A DNA stretch of 64,000 nt from CAVQGZ01 sp963712175 (GTDB lineage Bacteria; Actinomycetota; Actinomycetes; Jiangellales; Jiangellaceae), in the NCBI GenBank assembly GCA_963712175.1, contig CAVQGZ010000004.1, forward strand, positions 62,001 to 126,000. The letters run 5' to 3'. Each line of letters opens with the position of its first letter. The first letter of the stretch is position 1. Below the pieces are notes generated by a model, which ran no database searches, was not told where the DNA came from, and saw only the letters and a list, made by a program, of their open reading frames with translations. The position numbers were made by a program, and so were the translations under genes. Below, piece after piece: positions 15,940-24,474 of the stretch.

Positions 15940-18819
15940 ATGACGCAGACGCAGCCGCCCGGCGAGGCGCCGTTCCGCTACGACGCCTCTATGGCTGAGA
16001 CCGTCGAGCAGCGCTGGCAGGACTACTGGGAGAGCCACGGCACCTTCGAGGCCCCCAACCCCTCGGGGCCGATGGCTGGGGGAGCGGGGACCGCTGCCCG
16101 CGAGAAGCTGTACGTGCTCGACATGTTCCCGTACCCGTCGGGAGCCGGGCTCCACGTCGGGCACCCACTCGGCTACATCGCCACGGACGTCGTCGGCCGG
16201 TTCCACCGGATGAACGACGTGAATGTCCTGCACGCGTTGGGCTACGACGCCTTCGGGCTCCCAGCGGAGCAGTACGCGGTGCAGACCGGGCAGCACCCCC
16301 GGGTGACCACTGAGGCCAACATCGCGAACATGCGTCGCCAGCTGCGTCGGCTGGGCCTGGCCCACGATCCCCGGCGCTCCGTGGCGACTACCGACGTCGG
16401 GTTCTACCGCTGGACCCAGTGGATCTTCAGCCGCATCTACGACGCCTGGTACGACCCGCAGGCGCCTCGGGCCAGCGGCGAGCTGGGTCGAGCGCGGCCG
16501 ATCGCCGACCTCGAGGCGCAGTTCAGGTCGGGGGAGCGTGGCACTCCTGACGGCCGTGACTGGAACGAGCTGAGCGTTCCCGAGCGGCACGAGATCCTCG
16601 ACTCCTACCGCCTGTCCTACCTCTCCGAGGCCCCGGTCAACTGGTGCCCCGGGCTGGGCACGGTGCTGGCGAACGAGGAGGTCACGGCCGACGGGCGCTC
16701 GGAGGTCGGCAACTACCCGGTCTTCAAGCGCAACCTACGTCAGTGGATGATGCGGATCACCGCCTACGCCGACCGCCTGCTGGCAGACCTGGACCGCCTG
16801 GACTGGCCCGAGCCGATCAAGCTCATGCAGCGCAACTGGATCGGTCGGTCCGAGGGTGCGCTCGTCCGCTTCGCCACCGCTCATGGCGACATCGAGGTCT
16901 TCACGACTCGCCCGGACACCCTCTTCGGGGCGACCTTCATGGTGCTCGCCCCGGAGCACCCGCTGGTGGGCTCGCTGACCGCACCGAGCTGGCCGCCGGG
17001 CACTCTGCCGGAGTGGACCGGCGGGCACGCGACGCCGTCAGACGCCGTGAACGCGTACCGGCAGTCGGCTGCCCTCAGGACCGAGGTGGAGCGCCAGACC
17101 GAGCACGAGGACAAGACCGGGGTGTTCACGGGCTCCTTCGCCACCAATCCGGTCAATGGCCAGCAGATCCCGGTGTTCGTCGCCGACTACGTCCTCATGG
17201 GGTACGGCACGGGGGCGATCATGGCCGTGCCGGGCCAGGACGAGCGCGACTGGGAGTTCGCGACGCGCTTCGCGCTCCCCATCATCCGGACGGTGCAGCC
17301 CCCCGACGACTTCGAGGGCGAGGCGTACACCGGCGACGGACCGGCGATCGAGTCGGCCAACGCCGAGGTGTCGCTCAACGGCATGGGTGTCACGGAGGCC
17401 AAGGCCACGATCACCGCGTGGCTCGAGCAGCAAGGGACCGGCCTCGGCGCCACGACCTACAAGCTGCGTGACTGGCTGTTCAGCCGTCAGCGCTACTGGG
17501 GGGAGCCCTTCCCGGTGGTCTACCCGGTCGAGGGCCCCGACGCCGGGCTACCACGGCTCCTTCCCGACAACATGCTGCCGGTCGAGCTTCCGGAGGTGAG
17601 CGACTACTCCCCACGCTCCGCTGACCCCCTCGACGCCGAGTCCGAACCCGAGCCCCCGCTCGCTCGTGCCGCTGAGTGGGTCGAGGTGACGCTGGACCTG
17701 GGCGATGGTCCGCGCAGGTATCGGCGCGAGACCAACGTGATGCCGCAGTGGGCGGGCTCGTGCTGGTACGAGCTGCGCTACCTCGACCCGCGCAACGCCG
17801 AGGCCTTCGTCGACCCGGACGTGGAGCGCTACTGGATGGGACCGCGGTCTCCGGACGACGTCGGTGGCGTAGACCTGTACGTGGGTGGTGTCGAGCATGC
17901 CGTGCTGCACCTGCTCTACGCCCGCTTCTGGCACAAGGTTCTCTTTGACCTGGGGTATCTGAGCAGCGAAGAACCTTTCCGTCGGCTGTTCAACCAGGGG
18001 TACATCCAGGCGCACGCCTTCACCGACGACCGAGGCAGCTACGTCCCGGCGGCCGAGGTCGTCTCGGACTCGTCCAGCTCGACCGGGTTCGCCTGGGGCG
18101 GCAAGGAGGTTGCCCAGGAGTACGGGAAGATGGGCAAGAGCCTCAAGAACTCCGTCACCCCGGACGAGATGTTCGCCGAGTACGGCGCTGACACGCTGCG
18201 CGTGTACGAGATGTCGATGGGCCCGCTGGACGCCTCACGGCCCTGGGAGACGCGCGCCGTCGTCGGTGCCTTCCGGTTCCTGCAGCGTGTCTGGCGCAAC
18301 GTCCTGTCCGAGGAGACCGGTGAGAGCGTCGTCGCCGACGTCCCCATGGACGAGGAGACCTGCCGTGTGCTGCACCGCACGATCGACGCCGTGCGCACCG
18401 ATCTCGCCGGCCTTCGGCTGAACACCGCGATCGCTCGGCTGATCGAGCTGAACAACCACCTGACCAGGCTCGACGTGGTGCCTCGTGACGCCGCAGAGGC
18501 GCTGGTGCTGATGCTGTCCCCGCTGGCACCACACATCAGCGAAGAGCTGTGGTCGAGGCTGGGCAACGCGGAGTCCATCGCATACGAGCCCTTCCCCGTC
18601 GCCGACCCGGACATGCTCGTGGACGAGACGGTCACCTGCGTGGTCCAGGTCGCCGGCAAGGTGCGTGACCGCCTCGAGGTCTCACCGACGATCTCCCAGG
18701 AGGAGCTGCGTGAGCTCGCGCTGCAAAGCGACGCGGTGCGGCGGGCCCTGGGCGAGCGGGGCGTGCGCACTGTCGTGGTCCGGGCTCCGAAGCTCGTGAA
18801 CGTGGTCCCGGGGGCCTGA
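15940..18819 (+). CDS. leuS: Leucyl-tRNA synthetase
   Basis: 959-aa class I synthetase. The HIGH box is HVGH (His72-His75) in PYPSGAGLHVGHPLGY; the KMSKS loop reads KMGKS (730-734) in EYGKMGKSLKNSVTPDEM, a Gly variant that I recall from other actinobacterial LeuRS. The editing domain includes YGTGAIMAVPGQDERDWEF. ATG 15940 has CGAGGA 6 nt upstream; the longer frame would overlap the OctT-like gene. A TAGCCT box at 15876 would give a leader of about 55 nt, too short for a T-box. Confidence 0.97.
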   Translation: MTQTQPPGEAPFRYDASMAETVEQRWQDYWESHGTFEAPNPSGPMAGGAGTAAREKLYVLDMFPYPSGAGLHVGHPLGYIATDVVGRFHRMNDVNVLHALGYDAFGLPAEQYAVQTGQHPRVTTEANIANMRRQLRRLGLAHDPRRSVATTDVGFYRWTQWIFSRIYDAWYDPQAPRASGELGRARPIADLEAQFRSGERGTPDGRDWNELSVPERHEILDSYRLSYLSEAPVNWCPGLGTVLANEEVTADGRSEVGNYPVFKRNLRQWMMRITAYADRLLADLDRLDWPEPIKLMQRNWIGRSEGALVRFATAHGDIEVFTTRPDTLFGATFMVLAPEHPLVGSLTAPSWPPGTLPEWTGGHATPSDAVNAYRQSAALRTEVERQTEHEDKTGVFTGSFATNPVNGQQIPVFVADYVLMGYGTGAIMAVPGQDERDWEFATRFALPIIRTVQPPDDFEGEAYTGDGPAIESANAEVSLNGMGVTEAKATITAWLEQQGTGLGATTYKLRDWLFSRQRYWGEPFPVVYPVEGPDAGLPRLLPDNMLPVELPEVSDYSPRSADPLDAESEPEPPLARAAEWVEVTLDLGDGPRRYRRETNVMPQWAGSCWYELRYLDPRNAEAFVDPDVERYWMGPRSPDDVGGVDLYVGGVEHAVLHLLYARFWHKVLFDLGYLSSEEPFRRLFNQGYIQAHAFTDDRGSYVPAAEVVSDSSSSTGFAWGGKEVAQEYGKMGKSLKNSVTPDEMFAEYGADTLRVYEMSMGPLDASRPWETRAVVGAFRFLQRVWRNVLSEETGESVVADVPMDEETCRVLHRTIDAVRTDLAGLRLNTAIARLIELNNHLTRLDVVPRDAAEALVLMLSPLAPHISEELWSRLGNAESIAYEPFPVADPDMLVDETVTCVVQVAGKVRDRLEVSPTISQEELRELALQSDAVRRALGERGVRTVVVRAPKLVNVVPGA

Positions 18820-18846
18820 CTCCCGCGACGACGACCTCGGCGCGCG

Positions 18847-18852
18847 TAGGCT
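18847..18852 (+). promoter_or_regulatory. Leaderless-type -10 box (TAGGCT) for degV
   Basis: TAGGCT, 7 nt, then ATG 18860. There is no ribosome site before the ATG, which supports leaderless translation. Confidence 0.55.
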
Positions 18853-18859
18853 CATCGTC

Positions 18860-19723
18860 ATGCAGCAACCGACGGCTCGACGCTCCGCGACAGCCGTGGT
18901 GACCGACTCGACGGCGCACCTGTCGCAGCAGGAGGTCGCCGATCTCGGTATCAGCGTCGTCCCCCTCGAGGTCGTCATCTCCGGGCAGACCGGTCTGGAC
19001 GGCATCGATGTCGACGCCGACCAGGTCGCTGCGGCGCTGAGTGCCTGGGAGCCGGTCACGACGTCGCGTCCGGCGCCTGCCCGGTTCCTGGCCGCCTATG
19101 AGAAGGCGAAGGAGTCCGGTGCCAGCGAGGTCGTGTCGGTGCACCTGTCCGGTGAGCTGTCGGGGACGGTCGACGCCGCCCGGATCGCCGCGCGCGAGGC
19201 CTCGATCCCCGTCACCGTCGTCGACTCCCGCCAGATCGCCCTGGGCCTGGGTTTCGCGGTGCTCGACGCGGCCCGCTCTGCGCAGGACGGCGAGGCCGCT
19301 GATGCCGTGGCTGCTGTGGCACAGCGAGCCTCGGAGTCTGCGAGCACCCTCTTCTACGTCGACACGTTGGAGTACCTGCGCCGGGGCGGGCGCATCGGCG
19401 CCGCGTCCGCCTTCCTGGGCGGAGTGCTCGCCGTCAAGCCGCTGCTGGAGGTGAGCGCCGGGCGAATCGAGCCGTTGGAGAAGGTACGAACCGCGGCTCG
19501 GGCGCTTGGTCGGCTCCAGGATCTCGCCGTCGGCCGAGCAGGGTCGGGACCGGTGCGCCTGGGCATCCACCACCTCGCAGCGCCCGAGCGGGCACAGCAG
19601 GTGCACGACGCTCTGCAGGCGCGCCTGCCCGAGGCGTCACCGACGCTCGTGCGCGAGCTGGGGGCCGTGATCGGTGCCCATGTCGGGCCGGGGGTCGTCG
19701 CCGTTGTCGTCTCACCTGCCTGA
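18860..19723 (+). CDS. DegV family fatty-acid-binding protein
   Basis: 287 aa. DegV/FakB-type proteins bind a fatty acid between two domains; in Firmicutes they present it to the kinase FakA. Motifs: VVTDSTAHLSQQEVADLGISVVPLEV (given here as start VVTDSTAHL and VVPLEV), SRPAPARFLAAYEKA-like segment with TTSRPAPA, HLSGELSGTV, VVDSRQIALGLGF and YLRRGGRIGAASAFLGG, which are ligand contacts. No FakA homologue is in the window. Matches the DegV gene next to octT in mycobacteria. Confidence 0.92.
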   Translation: MQQPTARRSATAVVTDSTAHLSQQEVADLGISVVPLEVVISGQTGLDGIDVDADQVAAALSAWEPVTTSRPAPARFLAAYEKAKESGASEVVSVHLSGELSGTVDAARIAAREASIPVTVVDSRQIALGLGFAVLDAARSAQDGEAADAVAAVAQRASESASTLFYVDTLEYLRRGGRIGAASAFLGGVLAVKPLLEVSAGRIEPLEKVRTAARALGRLQDLAVGRAGSGPVRLGIHHLAAPERAQQVHDALQARLPEASPTLVRELGAVIGAHVGPGVVAVVVSPA

Positions 19724-19837
19724 CGGCGTCCCCGGGCGCGTTCGTCCGAGCCACTGGTCGTGATCCACAGTCACGCGCGTCCGGAGTGTCGTCCCCAGCC
19801 GGTCGACACAGGCGCGCGCGACGGTGGTTGGCGTTCC

Positions 19838-19843
19838 TAGCGT
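19838..19843 (+). promoter_or_regulatory. Leaderless-type -10 box (TAGCGT) for comEA
   Basis: TAGCGT, 7 nt, then GTG 19851. This spacing supports GTG 19851 rather than the out-of-frame GTG 19847. Confidence 0.5.
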
Positions 19844-19850
19844 CGCGTGA

Positions 19851-20660
19851 GTGCCGGGCAGCCAACGATCTGACGGATGGGAGGCGCTGCGGGAGCGCCT
19901 CGAGAGGTCCACGGGGACGCGGTGGCGTGGCGGCTGGGTACCGCCGCGTCGGGCAGACGACTCGGACTCGTCGACTCACGACGATCTCAGCAGGGCCAGG
20001 AGCGGCCGCGGCGACCGCGAGGACCCCCGTCGGCCTGCCCAGACGATGCCTCTTGGTCGCGCACACCTCGCTGTCGTCGCCCTCGTGAGCGTGGCGGCAC
20101 TCGCCGGGACGGTCGTGGTGCTGGTCAGCGCGCAGCCGCGCGAGCAGGCGGTACCTCTTGCGGCGAGCCCCGAGGCCACTCCGACCGCGTCACCCCCGAC
20201 TCGCCGAGCCGAGACTGCCCCGGCCGCACCCGCGGCGGCGTCACAGGAGACGGTGATGGTCCACGTGGTGGGACAGGTCCACCGCGCCGGCGTCGTTGCG
20301 GTGCCGGGCGGGTCCCGTGTGGTCGACGCACTCGAGGCCGTCGGCGGTCCGACCGCGGACGCCGACCTGACGACGGTCAACCTCGCCCGACTGGTACGCG
20401 ACGGCGAGCAGATCAGGGTGGGGCTACCTCCCGACCCCTCTGTCGCGCAGGGCTCGGGCGGCGGGGGCGCGCCGCTGGACTTGAACGCCGCCAGTGCGGC
20501 TGAGCTCGAGGAGCTTCCAGGGGTCGGGCCGGTGCTGGCCGACCGAATCGTTGCCTACCGGGACGAGTCCGGGCCCTTCCGCAGCGTCGAGCAGCTCATC
20601 GAGGTACCCGGCATCGGCCCTGCCGTGCTGGGCAGCCTCGACGGCCGTGTGAAGGTCTGA
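19851..20660 (+). CDS. comEA: ComEA-family DNA-binding protein
   Basis: 269-aa membrane-anchored DNA receptor of the competence type. Residues ~1-66 are a charged cytoplasmic part, ~67-92 one transmembrane helix (VVALVSVAALAGTVVVLVSA), then a Pro/Ala linker, an SLBB domain (VHVVGQVHRAGVVAVPGG) and a C-terminal pair of helix-hairpin-helix motifs (LNAASAAELEELPGVGPVLA and VPGIGPAVLGSL). Followed after 1 nt by comEC, the standard pair for DNA uptake across the membrane. No pilus genes are visible, so natural competence is not shown. Confidence 0.93.
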   Translation: MPGSQRSDGWEALRERLERSTGTRWRGGWVPPRRADDSDSSTHDDLSRARSGRGDREDPRRPAQTMPLGRAHLAVVALVSVAALAGTVVVLVSAQPREQAVPLAASPEATPTASPPTRRAETAPAAPAAASQETVMVHVVGQVHRAGVVAVPGGSRVVDALEAVGGPTADADLTTVNLARLVRDGEQIRVGLPPDPSVAQGSGGGGAPLDLNAASAAELEELPGVGPVLADRIVAYRDESGPFRSVEQLIEVPGIGPAVLGSLDGRVKV

Positions 20661-20661
20661 C

Positions 20662-23085
20662 GTGGCGCCCGGTCGGTCGCCGGTCGACGCCAGGCTTGTC
20701 CCAGCTGCGGTCACCGCGTGGGCAGGCGCATGGCTGGGCACCAGCGGTGCGCCCACCATGCACGAGGCCTCGGGCTCGTTCTCCTGGACCGTTGCGGGCG
20801 GCCTCGTGTGTCTGATGGCTGTTCTCAGCGGCGTTGCCGCAGGCCTGGTCTCGTCGAGGCCCCGTCCGTGGCGGGGACCGATGGCTCGGCTCGTCCTGGC
20901 GGCTGTTCTGGTGGGGACGGCGACTCTGGTGGCCGGTCATGGGCGGGTGGTGGCGCAGTCCTCGGGGCCCGTCGTCGCGCTGGCCGCCGAGAGAGCAACG
21001 GTCGACGTCCATGTCCGGGTTCGATCCGACCCGCTCCCGCGGGCGCTGCCATCCGGATCGCCGACCTGGCAGCGCGACCAGGTCCGGGTCAGCTCGACCG
21101 TGGTTCGGGTGGTGCCGTCCCAGGAGCCGCGAGCTCCGCCTGTCCGGGTGGGCACGCCCGTCGTCGTGCTGGCCCCCTCGAGCTGGCAGTCACTTCGGGT
21201 GGGTCAGGTGGTCAGCACGCGAGGACGCCTCGGGCTGCCGCGAAGCCCCGGACCGGCGGCAGCCGTCCTGCTGGTGAGTGACGCTCCCGAGGTCATCGCG
21301 CACGGGCGCTCGCTGCTCAGCCTGGGTGACGCGCCTCGCCGCGCGCTTCGTGCTGCCGTGCACGGGTACGACGAGGATCGCGGCGGGCTGCTGCCGTCGC
21401 TCGTCGTGGGCGACGAGTCGCTGCTCACGCCGCAGACACGTGAGGAGCTCCGGGTGACCGGGCTGGCCCATCTGACCGCCGTGAGCGGGGCGAACGTCGC
21501 CATCGTGCTCGGGGCGGTGCTGGTGACCGCTCGGTGGTCAGGCATCCGGGGGGCTTGGCTGACCGGCGTCGGGCTGGTGGCCGTCGTGGCGTTCGCCCTG
21601 CTGGCCCGACCGGAGCCCAGCGTCGTTCGTGCCTCGGCGATGGGAGTGGTGGTGGTGCTGGGGCTCGTCGGGGGCCGTCGCCGTCGAGGGGGTGGGGGAG
21701 TCGCACCCTTGGCGCTGGCGGTCAGCGTGCTGCTGATGGCCGACCCATGGCTGTCGCGCAGCATGGGCTTCGCCCTGTCGTGCGCAGCGACGGCGGGAAT
21801 CGTGCTGCTGGCCCGCCGCTGGGCGAGTCTGGCTGCCGGATGGATGCCACGCCCGGTTGCCGCAGCCCTGTCAGTGCCCCTCGCCGCTCAGCTGGCGTGC
21901 ACTCCGCTACTGGTCGGGATGGCCGGTGAGCTCAGTCTCAGCGCGCTGCCCGCCAACATGCTGGCAGCCCCTGCCGTCCCGGTGGCCACTGTCCTGGGCC
22001 TGGTCGCAGCCCTTGTCGGTGTCGCCGTGCCTGCGGTGGCTCACCTGGTAGCGGGGATGGCGATGGTGCCGACGGGCTGGATCGTGCTGGTTGCCGAGCG
22101 TGCCGCTGACCTCCCGGGGACCGCCGTGACGTGGGGCTGGGGCGTCCCGGTGGCTCTGCTCGCCAGCCTCGTCCTGGCACTCGCGGTGCCCGTGCTGCTG
22201 CGCTCGCCGCCGGCTTCCGCCGCTGCCTGCCTCGTCCTCGCCGCTCTGCTTCTGCGACCGGGCGGCGGGTGGCCGCCCCCAGGTTGGTCGTTGGTCGCAT
22301 GCGACGTCGGCCAAGGGGATGCGATCGTGCTTCGCGCGTCCGCAGGTGAGGCGGTCGTGGTGGACACCGGGCCCGACCCGGCCGCGCTGGGGTCGTGCTT
22401 GGACGATCTCGGTGTCGAGCACGTGCCGCTGCTGGTGGTCACGCACTTCCATGCCGACCATGCCGGCGGGATAGCTGCGCTCGGGACTCGGCGCAGCGTC
22501 GGGTCCGTGCTGGTCACCGTTCTCGACGAACCGGCCGAGCAGGCGGCTGGACTCCAGGCATGGGCTCAGCGCCACGGCGTCCCCGTCCGACGGGCCCGGG
22601 TGGGTCTGTCGGGTGTCACGGGTGCTCTGGCCTGGCGGGTGCTGTGGCCGGAGCGCGTGATCCGGGGGGTGGGGTCGGCTCCGAACCAGGCAAGCGTTGT
22701 GGTGCGGGCCGAGGTGGACGGGCTGTCGGTGCTGCTCACGGGGGACATCGAGCCGGCCGCTCAGGATGGGCTGCTGGCCGTCGCAGACGGCGACCTGGAC
22801 GTGGACGTCCTCAAGGTGCCTCACCACGGATCGCTCGAGCAGAGCCCGGCATTCCTCACCGCGAGCTCGCCAGCACTGGCGCTCGTCACCGTCGGGGAGG
22901 ACAACACCTACGGTCACCCCTCCACCGTGACCTTGGATCGCCTGACCAGGCAGGGAGCGGTCGTCGCTCGAACCGACATCGACGGAGCGATCGCTGTCGT
23001 GCCCGACTCCACGGGCAGCACCGCGTCAGCCGGCGAGGCCTCGGGAGGGAGCCGCTCGCTCACCGTCGTCCGCCGAGGGGGCTGA
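20662..23085 (+). CDS. comEC: ComEC/Rec2-family DNA channel protein
   Basis: 807-aa polytopic protein, the putative DNA translocation channel. N-terminal soluble OB-like part, competence domain with many helices (HLTAVSGANVAIVLGA is the conserved entry motif), and a C-terminal metallo-beta-lactamase domain from about residue 540 with HFHADH (His595, His597, Asp599, His600) and GDIEPAAQ and VPHHGSLEQS. All three ligand groups of the hydrolase domain look intact. GTG 20662 with GAAGG 6 nt upstream, inside the end of comEA. Confidence 0.94.
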   Translation: MAPGRSPVDARLVPAAVTAWAGAWLGTSGAPTMHEASGSFSWTVAGGLVCLMAVLSGVAAGLVSSRPRPWRGPMARLVLAAVLVGTATLVAGHGRVVAQSSGPVVALAAERATVDVHVRVRSDPLPRALPSGSPTWQRDQVRVSSTVVRVVPSQEPRAPPVRVGTPVVVLAPSSWQSLRVGQVVSTRGRLGLPRSPGPAAAVLLVSDAPEVIAHGRSLLSLGDAPRRALRAAVHGYDEDRGGLLPSLVVGDESLLTPQTREELRVTGLAHLTAVSGANVAIVLGAVLVTARWSGIRGAWLTGVGLVAVVAFALLARPEPSVVRASAMGVVVVLGLVGGRRRRGGGGVAPLALAVSVLLMADPWLSRSMGFALSCAATAGIVLLARRWASLAAGWMPRPVAAALSVPLAAQLACTPLLVGMAGELSLSALPANMLAAPAVPVATVLGLVAALVGVAVPAVAHLVAGMAMVPTGWIVLVAERAADLPGTAVTWGWGVPVALLASLVLALAVPVLLRSPPASAAACLVLAALLLRPGGGWPPPGWSLVACDVGQGDAIVLRASAGEAVVVDTGPDPAALGSCLDDLGVEHVPLLVVTHFHADHAGGIAALGTRRSVGSVLVTVLDEPAEQAAGLQAWAQRHGVPVRRARVGLSGVTGALAWRVLWPERVIRGVGSAPNQASVVVRAEVDGLSVLLTGDIEPAAQDGLLAVADGDLDVDVLKVPHHGSLEQSPAFLTASSPALALVTVGEDNTYGHPSTVTLDRLTRQGAVVARTDIDGAIAVVPDSTGSTASAGEASGGSRSLTVVRRGG

Positions 23086-23112
23086 TGACCGGCCATGGCA
23101 TGCTCGTCGTCT

Positions 23113-24087
23113 GTGAGCCGAGGCGCCCCAGCTCCGCCACCGATCACGCTCGTGACCGGTCCTGAGCAGTTCCTGAGGGAGCGGGCCGTCTTCGACGTCC
23201 TGGCGCAGGCGAGGCGGGTCGACCCCGACGTCGACGTCACGTGGCTCGACGCCTCCGAGACCAGCCCGGCGGAGCTCCTGGAGACGCTGAGCCCCTCGCT
23301 GTTCGCCGCCAGCCGAGTGGCCGTGCTCGACGGTCTCGACCAGACCCCTGACGATCTCGGTGCCGCCCTGGAGTCGCTGGCCGACACCCCCCCGGACGGA
23401 GCGGTGCTGGTCCTGGTCCACCCGGGTGGCAACAAGGGCAAGCGACTGCTCGACAGTCTTCGACGCACATCGGTGGCGGAGACGCGCTGCGACTCCTTGA
23501 AGCGCGCAGACGATGTCCTCGACTTCGTGGCACACGAGGCGCGTGCCCATCGCGGTCGCATCGACCGCGATGCCGCCGCCCGGCTCATCGACGTCTTGGG
23601 GGGCGACCTGCGCGGCCTGGCCAGCATGACCGAGCAGCTCGTGGCCGACGGAGACGGCTCGGTAACCCTGGACCTCGTCGGTCAGTACGTGGACGGCCGA
23701 GCTGACGTGAAGGGCTGGGCGGTCGCAGACCTGACCATCACGGGGGAGACCGGCAAGGCGCTGGCCGAGCTGCGGTGGGCCCTGGCCAGCGGTACGGATG
23801 CCGTGCTGATCGTCGGGGCACTTGCCGGGTCGATTCGCACGCTCACTCGGCTCACGTCCTTCCCGCGGGGGCAGCGGGAGGCCGACGTTGCTCGCGACCT
23901 CGGCGTTCCGCCCTGGAAGGTGCGCATCCTGCGCGGACAGCTACGCGGATGGTCCGCGGCGGGGCTGGCCGAGGCGCTTCGTGCGGTGGCTGCGGCCGAC
24001 CTCGCCATCAAGGGTGGTTCCAGCGACCACGCGCTGGCGCTCTCCGAGGCCGTCCTCGCGGTGATCGACGCCCGATCGATGCCCTAG
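23113..24087 (+). CDS. holA: DNA polymerase III delta subunit
   Basis: 324-aa clamp-loader subunit that opens the beta clamp. AAA+-like fold without Walker residues, as expected for delta: ITLVTGPEQFLRERAVFDVL, LLETLSPSLFAASRVAVLDG, then the C-terminal helical collar (GWAVADLTITGETGKALAELRW, RGWSAAGLAEALRAVAAADLAIKGG, shortened here). Start is uncertain: GTG 23113 has a CATGCT box 8 nt before it, while ATG 23095 is in frame and nearer the comEC stop. The stop TAG overlaps the rpsT stop on the other strand. Confidence 0.9.
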   Translation: MSRGAPAPPPITLVTGPEQFLRERAVFDVLAQARRVDPDVDVTWLDASETSPAELLETLSPSLFAASRVAVLDGLDQTPDDLGAALESLADTPPDGAVLVLVHPGGNKGKRLLDSLRRTSVAETRCDSLKRADDVLDFVAHEARAHRGRIDRDAAARLIDVLGGDLRGLASMTEQLVADGDGSVTLDLVGQYVDGRADVKGWAVADLTITGETGKALAELRWALASGTDAVLIVGALAGSIRTLTRLTSFPRGQREADVARDLGVPPWKVRILRGQLRGWSAAGLAEALRAVAAADLAIKGGSSDHALALSEAVLAVIDARSMP

Positions 24088-24341
24088 AGCGCGGCGGCCC
24101 GCTTGGCGATGGCCGACTTGCGGTTGGCTGCCTGGTTCTTGTGGATGACGCCCTTGCCCGCTGCCTTGTCCAGGGCCTGCGTGGCCTCCTGGGCCAGCTC
24201 GCCGGCCTCCGACGAGCCCGCGTCGGCAGCCTCGCGGAACCTGCGCACCTTCGAGCGCACCGAGGACTTGACGGCCTTGTTGCGCTGGCGTCGCTTCTCG
24301 TTCGTGAGGTTGCGCTTCTTCTGGGACTTGATGTTTGCCAT
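24084..24341 (-). CDS. rpsT: 30S ribosomal protein S20
   Basis: 85 aa, Lys/Arg-rich, starts MANIKSQKKRNLTNEKRRQRN and ends ANRKSAIAKRAAAL as in S20. Primary binder of 16S rRNA. It converges on holA and the two stop codons share the palindrome CTAG, so the transcripts must terminate inside each other. A TAGTCT -10 box at 24436-24441 on the minus strand would give a leader of about 85 nt. Confidence 0.97.
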   Translation of the reverse strand: MANIKSQKKRNLTNEKRRQRNKAVKSSVRSKVRRFREAADAGSSEAGELAQEATQALDKAAGKGVIHKNQAANRKSAIAKRAAAL

Positions 24342-24435
24342 GGGGTGTTGTGGCCTTCGACGTCGGGACGGTGGTGTCGGGCACCTGCTTCGAGGACGGC
24401 GAGCGTTGGGGGTCGCTCGGCGGCACCAGTACCCC

Positions 24436-24466
24436 AGACTACCAGCGCAGCGCAGCGGCCTACGAT
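24436..24466. promoter_or_regulatory. Divergent promoters: rpsT (minus) and ATP-grasp gene (plus)
   Basis: Minus strand TAGTCT at 24436-24441 points to rpsT. Plus strand TACGAT at 24461-24466 is followed by 8 nt and ATG 24475, a leaderless arrangement. The two -10 boxes are 19 bp apart. Confidence 0.5.
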
Positions 24467-24474
24467 TCGTGGCC

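Noticed and set aside
23095..23112. ATG 23095 as the holA start
   Set aside because: It precedes a -10-like box and lacks a near ribosome site; kept as an alternative to GTG 23113.
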